Positions 1 through 5,735 of a stretch of DNA of 5,735 bases are shown here, piece by piece (within the stretch, counting starts at the first letter, position 1; every line of letters begins with the position of its first letter). The translations under genes were made by a program, and so were the position numbers. Location: contig DKTP01000158.1 in the NCBI GenBank assembly GCA_002473085.1, positions 1 to 5,735 of the forward strand, written 5' to 3'. This stretch comes from Anaerolineales bacterium UBA7227 (GTDB lineage: Bacteria; Chloroflexota; Anaerolineae; Anaerolineales; Villigracilaceae). The notes beneath the pieces are model-generated. The model was not told where the DNA came from. It made no database searches and was given only the letters and a program-made list of their open reading frames with translations.

Positions 1-751
1 GGGATTCGAGCGGGCCGGTGTCTTTTAAGTCTGGACGGGCGGGCGGGTTGTCCTGGCCGAAAACGAGGGTGACGCCCGCCAGCGAGACGACGTCGCCCGG
101 ATAAAGGATGGACTGGCTGGCGCGCTGCCCGTTCACGAAAGTTCCCCCCGTCGAATTCAGGTCGAAGACGATGTATCTTCCCTTGATGGCGCGCAACTGG
201 GCGTGGGCGCGCGAGACGCGCGGGTCGTCAATGACGAGTTGATTTTCCAGCCGCCGCCCGATGTTGATCACCAGCGCGTCGAGCGGGAATATCTTTCGGC
301 CTTCCACGATGAGGAACGCGTTTGGGGGAATGACGGGCGCTTCGTTTTCTTTCGCGTTTTGCAGGATGATGTCGGTGGGGCCGACGTTGTTGATTTTCTG
401 GGAGACCACCACCCGCGTTTCCCCGGCCGCGAGGGTTTCGTCCGCGGTGACGGAAAGGATGGGCGGCGAATCGAATTGCTGGTCCATTTCCTGGCCGGCC
501 GTCTGGATGGCGTCTTGCAGCGCTTCGAGCAATTGGGCGTTTTCCCATTTGCGGATCTCTTGCGGGGAAACCGCCAGCGTGAAAATATTCGGCGAGACGC
601 GCTTTTCCGATGATTCGACATTGGCCTGCACGGCCTCGGCCAGTTGACGGAGGATCTTTCGTTCGAGGCCCTGTCCTGGCAGAAAATTGACCAGGTGGAT
701 TTCCACGAGTTCCTGGATTCGGGCTTCAAGGTTGTCAAGCGTGGTCGGCAT
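1..751 (-). CDS. DUF3662-like / FHA-domain protein, 3'-truncated by window edge
   Basis: The frame reads from an ATG at 751-749 to the left edge without a stop, giving 250 residues with the C-terminus missing. Residues 1 to about 110 are helical and charged (start MPTTLDNLEARIQELVE) and resemble the DUF3662 N-terminal region of actinobacterial FhaA-type proteins. Residues about 140-228 form an FHA domain, shown by its ordered signature: G165-R166-R167, S180-R181-A182-H183, N199-S-T201-G202 and V206-N207-G208. FHA domains bind phosphothreonine peptides, so the protein is probably a cytoplasmic adaptor in Ser/Thr kinase signalling; its partner is not visible here. The start is supported by GAGGA at 761-757, six to seven bases upstream of the ATG, and by a candidate promoter just behind it. 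It is divergent from the suf operon, so a functional link to Fe-S assembly is not implied. The FHA assignment is firm; the DUF3662 assignment is by general resemblance. Confidence 0.88.
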   Translation of the reverse strand, partial: MPTTLDNLEARIQELVEIHLVNFLPGQGLERKILRQLAEAVQANVESSEKRVSPNIFTLAVSPQEIRKWENAQLLEALQDAIQTAGQEMDQQFDSPPILSVTADETLAAGETRVVVSQKINNVGPTDIILQNAKENEAPVIPPNAFLIVEGRKIFPLDALVINIGRRLENQLVIDDPRVSRAHAQLRAIKGRYIVFDLNSTGGTFVNGQRASQSILYPGDVVSLAGVTLVFGQDNPPARPDLKDTGPLES

Positions 752-767
752 GGATTTCCTCGGCTTG

Positions 768-796
768 ATTATAGAGGCGCGGGGGCAATTCCGCAA
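768..796 (-). promoter_or_regulatory. candidate sigma-70 promoter of the FHA gene
   Basis: Read on the - strand, TTGCGG (796-791) is followed after exactly 17 bp by a perfect TATAAT (773-768). The -10 is full consensus and the -35 keeps the TTG. The expected transcription start is near 761, leaving a leader of only about 10 bases that is almost entirely the ribosome binding site. No other candidate was seen for this gene. Assigned from motif and spacing only. Confidence 0.5.
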
Positions 797-814
797 GTCT
801 TGGGACGACTCGGT

Positions 815-842
815 TAATATACTAGAAAATTATCATAAATAT
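815..842 (+). promoter_or_regulatory. AT-rich UP-like element upstream of the suf promoter
   Basis: This stretch is almost entirely A and T, with A-tracts (AGAAAATTAT, ATAAATAT), in a GC-rich window. It lies directly upstream of the -35 hexamer of the suf promoter. That is where UP elements contact the alpha subunit C-terminal domain of RNA polymerase. It could equally be a regulator binding region. The composition is directly visible; the function is inferred. Confidence 0.4.
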
Positions 843-871
843 TTGACAATTCAAATTGACCCTGCTATAAT
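843..871 (+). promoter_or_regulatory. perfect-consensus sigma-70 promoter of the suf operon
   Basis: TTGACA (843-848) and TATAAT (866-871) are separated by exactly 17 bp, and a TGC at 863-865 adds an extended -10. All twelve hexamer bases match the consensus. The expected start is around 878, giving a leader of roughly 43 bases before the sufC ATG at 921. The bases right after the -10 (GCCGCC, 872-877) are GC-rich, the kind of discriminator that makes initiation sensitive to growth state in some bacteria. It should drive sufC, sufB, sufD, the small gene and sufS together, since no second clear promoter was seen downstream. Confidence 0.82.
847..858. promoter_or_regulatory. short inverted repeat in the suf promoter, possible operator
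   Basis: CAATT-CA-AATTG is an exact 5-bp inverted repeat that overlaps the last two bases of the -35 hexamer and fills part of the spacer. A repressor bound here would block RNA polymerase. SUF operons are often controlled by Fe-S sensing regulators of the Rrf2 (IscR-like) or SufR families, but the site does not clearly match a published motif. It is short and AT-rich, so chance is a real alternative. Confidence 0.3.
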
Positions 872-891
872 GCCGCCGCATTAATTCAAAT
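848..891 (+). repeat. 9-bp direct repeat AATTCAAAT flanking the -10 region
   Basis: AATTCAAAT occurs at 848-856 (promoter spacer) and again at 883-891 (start of the leader), 35 bp apart. That is a little over three helical turns, so both copies could face a similar side of the DNA. The first copy also forms part of the inverted repeat at 847-858. The repeat itself is exact; a regulatory role is only a possibility. Confidence 0.35.
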
Positions 892-920
892 CTCGGATTG
901 GCTTAACAGGAGCAACGCGC

Positions 921-1685
921 ATGTCGCAATTGGAAATCAGGAATTTACACGTCAGCATCGAAGATAAGGAAATTTTGAAGGGCGTGTCTCTCGTCGTCAG
1001 GCAGGGCGAAGTCCACGCCATTATGGGGCCGAATGGAACGGGCAAGTCCACGCTGGCGTATACATTGATGGGACATCCCAATTACGCCGTGACCGAAGGC
1101 GAAGTAATTTTTAAGGGACAGAACCTGCTCGAACTCGAACCCGACGAACGGTCCCGCGCGGGCATCTTTCTCGCGTTTCAGTATCCGGTCGCCATCCCCG
1201 GCGTGACGGTGGCGAACTTCCTCCGTTCCGCGCTGAACGCCCGGCGCCGCGCCGCGAATCCCGAAGACAAGGGCATGCCCATCCACGAATTCCGCAAAAT
1301 GTTAAAGGAAAGAATGGACATGCTCAAGATGGATCACAGCTTTGCGGGACGCTATCTCAACGACGGCTTTTCAGGCGGCGAAAAGAAGCGCGCGGAAATC
1401 CTGCAAATGGCGACCCTCAAGCCGGAGATCGCCATTTTGGACGAGACCGATTCCGGCCTGGACATCGACGCGTTGCGCGTTGTCTCGGAGGGCGTCAACG
1501 CTCTTTCCGGTCCCGAACTGGGCGTGCTGGTCATTACGCACTACCAGCGTCTCCTGAACTACATCAAGCCGCAATTTGTCCACGTGATGATGGGCGGACG
1601 TATCGTCGAGAGCGGCGGCCCGGACCTGGCGCTCCACCTCGAGGAACACGGCTACGACTGGATCCGCGAAAAAATAGAAGAGTAG
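921..1685 (+). CDS. sufC: SufC, Fe-S cluster assembly ATPase
   Basis: SufC is the ABC-type ATPase of the cytosolic SufBCD scaffold; its nucleotide-driven dimerisation reshapes SufB-SufD during cluster assembly. The 254 residues are full family length. Visible motifs are Walker [10 protein letters not shown] (36-44), Q-loop Q87 in FQYP, signature FSGGEKKR (150-157), Walker B AILDE (171-175) followed by [10 protein letters not shown], and the switch histidine H207 in ITHYQRLL. The run SGGEKKR-ILQMA and the [10 protein letters not shown]-loop are diagnostic for SufC among ABC ATPases. K156 and E175 correspond to the E. coli K152/E171 pair known to hold SufC in a resting conformation. There are no membrane segments. 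The ATG at 921 follows AGGAG (908-912) at 8 bases. It is the first gene of the operon, directly behind the consensus promoter. Confidence 0.97.
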   Translation: MSQLEIRNLHVSIEDKEILKGVSLVVRQGEVHAIMGPNGTGKSTLAYTLMGHPNYAVTEGEVIFKGQNLLELEPDERSRAGIFLAFQYPVAIPGVTVANFLRSALNARRRAANPEDKGMPIHEFRKMLKERMDMLKMDHSFAGRYLNDGFSGGEKKRAEILQMATLKPEIAILDETDSGLDIDALRVVSEGVNALSGPELGVLVITHYQRLLNYIKPQFVHVMMGGRIVESGGPDLALHLEEHGYDWIREKIEE

Positions 1686-1748
1686 ATTAGAGAACAGAGA
1701 GCGGTTTTATCGGTGGAATGACCTGTTCTCTGCTCTCCATTTTCTACT
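1681..1748 (+). other. intercistronic stem-loop between sufC and sufB
   Basis: AGAGAACAG (1689-1697) pairs perfectly with CTGTTCTCT (1723-1731), closing a 25-base loop. An outer helix AGTAGA (1681-1686) pairs with TCTACT (1743-1748), with a small bulge on the left side and an 11-base bulge on the right. A competing short pairing is also possible, GAGAGC (1697-1702) with GCTCTC (1732-1737). The structure starts at the sufC stop codon and ends just before the sufB ribosome binding site GGAG (1753-1756). It has no T-run after the main stem, so it is not a typical terminator. It may act as an RNA processing or stability element that sets the SufC to SufB ratio, or be a remnant of a dispersed repeat. 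Confidence 0.5.
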
Positions 1749-1764
1749 CTCTGGAGATTTATCC

Positions 1765-3174
1765 ATGACTGACGACGCAAAAATCCTCGAAGGTATTGGC
1801 GAATACAAATACGGTTTCCACGAGCGCGACGATAACTACGCGTTCAAGTCGCAAAAGGGCTTAAGCCGCGAAGTCGTCGAACAGATCTCGCGCATGAAGG
1901 ACGAACCGCAGTGGATGCTCGACTTCCGTCTCAAGGCGCTGGAGCATTTCATGGCGCGTCCCATGCCCAATTGGGGGCCGCCGTTGAACGAACTCAACCT
2001 CGACGATATTTACTACTACGTCCGGCCGATGGAAAAGCAGGAGAAATCCTGGGACGACGTTCCCGACGACATCAAGCGGACCTTTGACAAACTCGGCGTC
2101 CCCGAAGCGGAGCGTAAATTCCTGGCGGGACTCGGCGCGCAATACGAGTCTGAGATGGTGTATCACTCCATCCAGGAGCATCTCGAAAAGCAGGGCGTCA
2201 TCTTCCTCTCCATCGAAGACGGGATGAGGAAACACCCCGACTTGTTCCGCGAATATTTCGGTACGGTCATCCCGATCGAGGACAACAAGTTCGCGGCGCT
2301 CAACTCCGCCGTCTGGTCGGGCGGATCGTTCGTCTACGTGCCGAAGGGCGTCAAAGTGGACCTGCCCCTGCAGGCCTACTTCCGCCTCAACACGGCCAAC
2401 GTCGGCCAGTTCGAGCGGACGCTCATCATCGTGGACGAAGGCGCGCAGGTGCATTATGTGGAAGGCTGCACCGCCCCTCAATACACCACAGACTCATTCC
2501 ACTCCGGCGTGATCGAGATCATCGTCAAGAAGGGCGCGCGCTCGCGCTATTCCACCATCCAAAACTGGAGCACGAACGTTTACAACCTCGTCACCCAGCG
2601 CGCCAAAGTGTTCGAAAACGGCACGCACGAGTGGGTGGACGCGAACCTCGGCAGTAAACTCACCATGAAATACCCCTCCTGCTACCTCATGGAACCGGGC
2701 GCGCACGGCGAAATGCTTTCGATGGCGTTCGCGGGCGCGGGCCAGACACAGGACGCGGGTTCCAAGATGGTCCACTTCGCGCCGAACACCACCAGCAAGA
2801 TCACCTCCAAGTCTATCTCGAAGAACGGCGGACGCGCCTCGTACCGCGGCTTGCTCAAAGTCTACAAAGGAGCGAAGGGCGTCAAATCCAATGTCGTGTG
2901 CGACGCGCTGCTCATCGATCCCAAATCCCGCTCCGACACCTATCCCTACATCGAAATTGACGAAGATGATGTCTCCGTCGGGCATGAAGCCTCGGTCAGC
3001 AAAGTGGGCGAGGAGCAGCTCTTCTACCTCATGTCGCGCGGCCTCAGCGAAGAGGAAGCCACCACCATGGTCGTCTCGGGCTTCATCGAGCCGCTCGTCA
3101 AGGAACTGCCGATGGAATACGCGGTCGAGATGAACAGACTGATTCAATTACAGATGGAAGGATCGATAGGCTGA
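1765..3174 (+). CDS. sufB: SufB, Fe-S cluster scaffold protein
   Basis: SufB is the scaffold subunit on which sulfur is received and the nascent cluster is assembled with SufD and SufC. The 469 residues are full length for the Gram-positive-type family, slightly shorter than E. coli SufB (495). The N-terminal helical region (about 1-150) leads into the right-handed beta-helix core, and the C-terminal SufC-binding part contains [14 protein letters not shown] and ends in MEGSIG. There are only three cysteines: C235 in VEGCTAPQY (matching E. coli C254, implicated in sulfur acceptance), C306, and C379 in NVVCDALL. C379 lies 28 residues before H407-E408, the same spacing as E. coli C405 to H433-E434, so the cluster-assembly residues are conserved. 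No intein interrupts the frame, although sufB is a common intein host. The ATG at 1765 follows GGAG (1753-1756) at 8 bases. Confidence 0.97.
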   Translation: MTDDAKILEGIGEYKYGFHERDDNYAFKSQKGLSREVVEQISRMKDEPQWMLDFRLKALEHFMARPMPNWGPPLNELNLDDIYYYVRPMEKQEKSWDDVPDDIKRTFDKLGVPEAERKFLAGLGAQYESEMVYHSIQEHLEKQGVIFLSIEDGMRKHPDLFREYFGTVIPIEDNKFAALNSAVWSGGSFVYVPKGVKVDLPLQAYFRLNTANVGQFERTLIIVDEGAQVHYVEGCTAPQYTTDSFHSGVIEIIVKKGARSRYSTIQNWSTNVYNLVTQRAKVFENGTHEWVDANLGSKLTMKYPSCYLMEPGAHGEMLSMAFAGAGQTQDAGSKMVHFAPNTTSKITSKSISKNGGRASYRGLLKVYKGAKGVKSNVVCDALLIDPKSRSDTYPYIEIDEDDVSVGHEASVSKVGEEQLFYLMSRGLSEEEATTMVVSGFIEPLVKELPMEYAVEMNRLIQLQMEGSIG

Positions 3175-3175
3175 C

Positions 3176-4510
3176 ATGCAAGAGAAACCCAGAGTTGTGA
3201 TCTCGCGCGGACGCCGGACCGAATCCGCCATCAAGGAATTTGCCTTCACCCAGGCCGACCTGCCTGCGGACGCGACCCTCGCCTCTTTCCGGACCTCGGC
3301 CTGGTCCGCGTACCGATCGTTGTCTCTACCCCAAACGACCGACGAAGCCTGGCGCCGCACAGACCTCCGTCTCTTCCCCGCGCCGGACTTTAAGATTCCC
3401 GCCCCCGGCGCGCACGAAGACTTCGCCTCGGTCCCGAACGAATTGCTCAAACCCCTCGTCGGCGACCAGCACGGCGGGCAGATCACCCTGCTCGCGGGCG
3501 GCTCGCAGGTCTTCCTCGAAGACGCGCTCGCGAAACAGGGCGTGGTCTTCACCGATTTCCGCACGGCGGAAAAGGATCATCCCGACCTGCTCGCAAAATT
3601 GATCGGGCAGATCGTCAAACCCGAAGACGGGAAGTTCGCCGCGCTGGCCTCCGCGCTTTCGCAAAACGGCGTGCTGCTCTACGTCCCGAAGAACGTCCAC
3701 GTGGAAGCCCCGCTTCATTCCGTGCTGTGGGGCCCCGGCGCGGACCTGGCTTACTTCTCCCATCTCATCGTCTATGTGGACGACGGCGCCTCGGCGACGT
3801 ATGTCCACGAGGCGGCCTCGCCCGACGAACCCGGCCACGCCATGCACGCGGGCGTCGTCGAGATTCACGTCGGCGCGGACGCCAACCTGCGGTTTGTCGA
3901 ACTGCAATCCTGGGGACGCGGCGTCTGGAATTTCTCGCACGAACGCGCCCGCGTGGAGCGCGGCGCGAACCTGGATTGGATCTTCGGCGCGGTCGGTTCG
4001 CGGCTGACGAAGAACTTCTCCGACCTCGACCTCGTCGGCGAGGGCGCGGTGGGACGCATGTCGGGCTTCTACTTCACCGACGGCAACCAGCATCTCGACC
4101 ACGACACCCAGCAGAACCACTATGCCCCGCGCACGACCAGCGACCTGCTGTTCAAGGGCGCGCTCAAAGGGAAGAGCCGCTCGGTCTGGCAGGGGATGAT
4201 CTACGTGGCGCCCGGGGCGCAGAAAACCGACGGGTATCAGGCCAATCGCAATATCATCCTGAGCGAGGAGGCGAGAGCAGACTCCATCCCAGGGTTGGAA
4301 ATCCTGGCGGACGACGTCCGCTGCACGCACGGCGCGACCGTCGGAAAATTGGAGCAGGAGCCGCTGTTCTATCTCAAGTCGCGCGGCCTCCCGCAGGCGG
4401 AGGCGGAGCGGCTGGTCGTCGAGGGCTTCTTCGATCCGATCATGCAGCGCATCCCCTTTGAAGGCGTCCGCGAGAGATTCCAGCAGGCAATTTTGCACAA
4501 GATGGCTTAA
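3176..4510 (+). CDS. sufD: SufD, Fe-S cluster assembly scaffold partner
   Basis: SufD is the paralogue of SufB; it forms a heterodimer with it and anchors the second SufC. The 444 residues are normal length. The N-terminal part (about 1-110, with TDEAWRRTDLRLF at about 54-66) is variable. The core is a beta-helix (roughly 150-400) with motifs such as NHYAPRTTSDLLFKGAL and LEILADDVRCTHGATVG. C383 and H385 match E. coli SufD C358 and H360, H360 being important for cluster formation with SufB. C383 is the only cysteine, and where SufB has C379 this protein has an asparagine, which separates SufD from SufB. The C-terminal LFYLKSRGLPQAEAERLVVEGFFDPI is the SufC-contacting region. The ATG lies one base after the sufB stop, so translation is probably coupled; AAGGA at 3158-3162 is a weak, distant ribosome site. 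Confidence 0.95.
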   Translation: MQEKPRVVISRGRRTESAIKEFAFTQADLPADATLASFRTSAWSAYRSLSLPQTTDEAWRRTDLRLFPAPDFKIPAPGAHEDFASVPNELLKPLVGDQHGGQITLLAGGSQVFLEDALAKQGVVFTDFRTAEKDHPDLLAKLIGQIVKPEDGKFAALASALSQNGVLLYVPKNVHVEAPLHSVLWGPGADLAYFSHLIVYVDDGASATYVHEAASPDEPGHAMHAGVVEIHVGADANLRFVELQSWGRGVWNFSHERARVERGANLDWIFGAVGSRLTKNFSDLDLVGEGAVGRMSGFYFTDGNQHLDHDTQQNHYAPRTTSDLLFKGALKGKSRSVWQGMIYVAPGAQKTDGYQANRNIILSEEARADSIPGLEILADDVRCTHGATVGKLEQEPLFYLKSRGLPQAEAERLVVEGFFDPIMQRIPFEGVRERFQQAILHKMA

Positions 4511-4531
4511 GTCGTCGTCGAAAAGAGAAAA

Positions 4532-4903
4532 ATGGTCACTAAAACAAAAGCAAAACAGACGAAAAGCGCGCCGGTCGTTCATGAGCGGCGGCCGGTCCGG
4601 GGCGGACGCGTCGGTTCGCAGATCTCCTACATGAAGGCTCCGGGCGCCGAACTTGCCTTTACCGTGGGCGACATGGTGGAGGTGTTCTGCGACCACGAAA
4701 AGAACAACGACCGCGTGCGCGGCTGGATCAGGGGCGTGGTCGTCCAGGTGGATAACAAGATGGTCGCGGTGCAATTCCGCTCCAACGTGTTCCTCACCGA
4801 CGGCTGGATGGTCCCCGACCGCATCTTGTGGTATCCGCTCATCTCCGAACACATCCGCCCCGTCGCGAAGAAATCGGCGCGGAGGGAAATTCCCGATTAT
4901 TAA
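4532..4903 (+). CDS. small uncharacterised protein inside the suf operon, possible Tudor/SH3-like barrel
   Basis: I do not recognise this 123-residue protein as a named family. It lies 21 bp after sufD and 4 bp before sufS on the same strand, so it is almost certainly co-transcribed. Residues 1-35 are strongly basic (K4, K6, K8, K11, R19, R20, R23, R26, K35) and probably disordered. Residues 43-110 look like a compact beta-rich domain: TVGDMVEVF (44-52), RVRGWIRGVVVQVD (61-74), KMVAVQF (76-82), GWMVPDRI (91-98) and EHIRPV (106-111). The order GDxVEV, W-x-x-G-x-V, V-x-V-x-F, W-V, IRP is reminiscent of Tudor/Agenet domains, but this is by eye only. There is one cysteine (C53), no signal peptide and no membrane segment. 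The ATG has only a weak AGAG ahead; the ATG at 4631 (residue 34) is an alternative start that keeps the core. Codon use matches its neighbours, supporting a real gene. Confidence 0.8.
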   Translation: MVTKTKAKQTKSAPVVHERRPVRGGRVGSQISYMKAPGAELAFTVGDMVEVFCDHEKNNDRVRGWIRGVVVQVDNKMVAVQFRSNVFLTDGWMVPDRILWYPLISEHIRPVAKKSARREIPDY

Positions 4904-4907
4904 CGCC

Positions 4908-5735
4908 ATGCTGGACGCCGACCTCATCCGCGCAGACTTCCCGATCCTCGAACGCCGAACCGCCAGCGGGGCGCGCGTGACCTATCTCGATTCCACGGCC
5001 ACTTCGCAGAAACCGCTCGCGGTCATCGAGGCGATGAACGATTTCTATCGCCGCTCGAACGCGAACATCCATCGCGGCGTCCACACGCTGGCGGAAGAGT
5101 CCACCGCGCTGTACGAGCAGGCGCGCGAGAAGGTCGCGAAGTTCATCAACGCGGAATCGGCGCGGCAGATCGTCTACACGCGCAACACGACCGAGTCCAT
5201 CAACCTCGTGGCGTATACCTGGGCGCGGGCGAATCTCAAAGCCGGAGACCTGATCGTCCTGACCGAGATGGAGCATCACTCCAACCTCGTGCCGTGGCAC
5301 ATGCTGGCGGCGGAACGCGGCGTCGAGCTGGACTTCATCCCCGTGACGGCGGACGGCCTGCTCGACCTGGACGCGTACCGCTCGCTTCTCACGCGTGACC
5401 CGAAGCTGGTCGCGTTCACCCAAATGTCCAATGTCCTCGGGACGGTGAACCCCGCGGCCGAGATCGTCCGCCTCGCGCGCGAAGTCGGCGCGGCGACCCT
5501 CGTGGACGCGGCCCAGTCCGCCCCGCATCTCGCGATCGACGCCCAGGCCCTCGGCGCGGACTTCATCGCCTTCTCCGCGCACAAGATGTGCGGCCCGACC
5601 GGCATCGGCGCGTTGTACGGCAGGGCTGAGTTGCTCGAATCCATGCCGCCCTTCCTCGGCGGCGGCGACATGATCAGGGAAGTGAAGCTGCGCTCCTTCC
5701 GCCCGAATTCGATCCCGCACAAATTCGAGGCGGGG
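4908..5735 (+). CDS. sufS: SufS, PLP-dependent cysteine desulfurase, 3'-truncated by window edge
   Basis: SufS converts L-cysteine to alanine and holds the sulfur as an enzyme persulfide for delivery to SufBCD through SufU or SufE. The frame is open to the edge and gives 276 of the roughly 400-410 residues expected. Visible elements are YLDSTATSQKP (26-36), NIHRGVHTLAEE (53-64), the TEMEHHSNLVPW segment with H123 over the PLP ring, VDAAQSAPH with D200 and Q203, and SAHKMCGPTGIG with the PLP Schiff-base lysine K226. These fall at the same numbers as in E. coli SufS, which also supports the chosen start. The catalytic cysteine (about residue 364) lies beyond the window. The ATG is 4 bp after the upstream stop; the nearest strong ribosome site, GGAGGG (4881-4886), is 21 bases away, so coupling to the small gene is likely. 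T30 replaces the alanine usual in the DNAATSQKP-type motif. Confidence 0.95.
   Translation, partial: MLDADLIRADFPILERRTASGARVTYLDSTATSQKPLAVIEAMNDFYRRSNANIHRGVHTLAEESTALYEQAREKVAKFINAESARQIVYTRNTTESINLVAYTWARANLKAGDLIVLTEMEHHSNLVPWHMLAAERGVELDFIPVTADGLLDLDAYRSLLTRDPKLVAFTQMSNVLGTVNPAAEIVRLAREVGAATLVDAAQSAPHLAIDAQALGADFIAFSAHKMCGPTGIGALYGRAELLESMPPFLGGGDMIREVKLRSFRPNSIPHKFEAG

Noticed and set aside
203..738. Several open frames of 100-156 codons on both strands across the FHA gene.
   Set aside because: The frame that begins at 751 on the - strand contains the complete FHA signature in order. The others are rich in R, S and P or otherwise lack any domain.
847..858. A SufR-type operator (CAAC-N6-GTTG).
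   Set aside because: The inverted repeat shares CAA and TTG ends, but the internal C/G pair is absent and the spacing is two bases shorter, so it does not fit that motif.
878..920. A riboswitch or attenuator in the suf leader.
   Set aside because: The expected leader is only about 43 bases and shows no strong stem or leader peptide; it is too short for known riboswitch classes.
1689..1750. A rho-independent terminator after sufC.
   Set aside because: The main stem is AT-balanced with a 25-base loop and is followed by a mixed pyrimidine stretch rather than a T-run. The downstream genes belong to the same pathway and lack a clear promoter of their own.
1861..3147. Two long - strand frames (206 and 217 codons) opposite sufB.
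   Set aside because: They are antisense shadows of sufB, which is complete and conserved throughout; no ribosome site or domain supports them.
1765..3174. An intein in SufB.
   Set aside because: SufB motifs run continuously over a normal family length of 469 residues, leaving no room for an insertion.
4884..4894. The near-palindrome GGGAAATTCCC at the end of the small gene.
   Set aside because: It lies within coding sequence and its arms leave a one-base centre, so it cannot fold as an RNA hairpin. An 11-bp match of this kind is easily due to chance.
3326..4927. A 533-codon open frame on the - strand opposite sufD and the small gene.
   Set aside because: It mirrors the codon bias of sufD, a well-supported gene in the opposite direction. 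High GC at third positions suppresses stops in the antisense frame. The translation is rich in repeated R, D, V and H without a recognisable domain.
4839..5720. A 293-codon open frame on the - strand opposite sufS.
   Set aside because: It overlaps sufS with all its catalytic motifs intact on the + strand; the antisense product has low-complexity R, D and V-rich composition and no recognisable domain.

Overview
This window carries most of a SUF iron-sulfur cluster assembly operon on the + strand, in the order sufC, sufB, sufD, a small unrecognised gene, and the start of sufS. It is preceded by a divergently transcribed FHA-domain gene on the - strand. The coding DNA is GC-rich with mostly G or C in third codon positions. 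SufB is the shorter type seen in Gram-positive and related bacteria. A DUF3662-like/FHA protein next to a sufC-first operon, with an extra gene between sufD and sufS, suggests Chloroflexota, perhaps Anaerolineae. That placement is inference from gene style and order; there is no rRNA or other marker to confirm it.

Layout: 1-751 (-) is the N-terminal 250 residues of a protein with a DUF3662-like region followed by an FHA phosphothreonine-binding domain; it runs off the left edge. 752-920 is a divergent intergenic region with one candidate promoter for each direction. The suf-side promoter is a perfect sigma-70 consensus (TTGACA, 17 bp, TATAAT, plus a TG extended -10), sits below an AT-rich stretch and overlaps a small inverted repeat. 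921-1685 is sufC. 1686-1764 is a gap containing an imperfect stem-loop that begins at the sufC stop codon. 1765-3174 is sufB, 3176-4510 is sufD (one base after the sufB stop), and 4532-4903 is a 123-residue unknown. 4908-5735 is the first 276 codons of sufS, cut by the right edge.

How the genes work together (known for the families): SufS is the PLP cysteine desulfurase that takes sulfur from cysteine. SufB, SufC and SufD form the scaffold complex in which the nascent cluster is built, with SufC as the ATPase. The key residues visible in E. coli counterparts are all present: the SufC Walker, signature and H-loop motifs; SufB C235, C379, H407 and E408; SufD C383 and H385; and SufS H123, D200, Q203 and K226. 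The operon therefore looks functional. The sulfur-transfer partner (SufU or SufE) is not in the window and may lie after sufS.

The least explained item is the small gene between sufD and sufS. It has a basic N-terminal tail and a compact beta-rich core that resembles Tudor/Agenet/SH3-like barrels by eye. Its place inside the operon makes it a candidate SUF accessory protein, but no function can be assigned from sequence alone.
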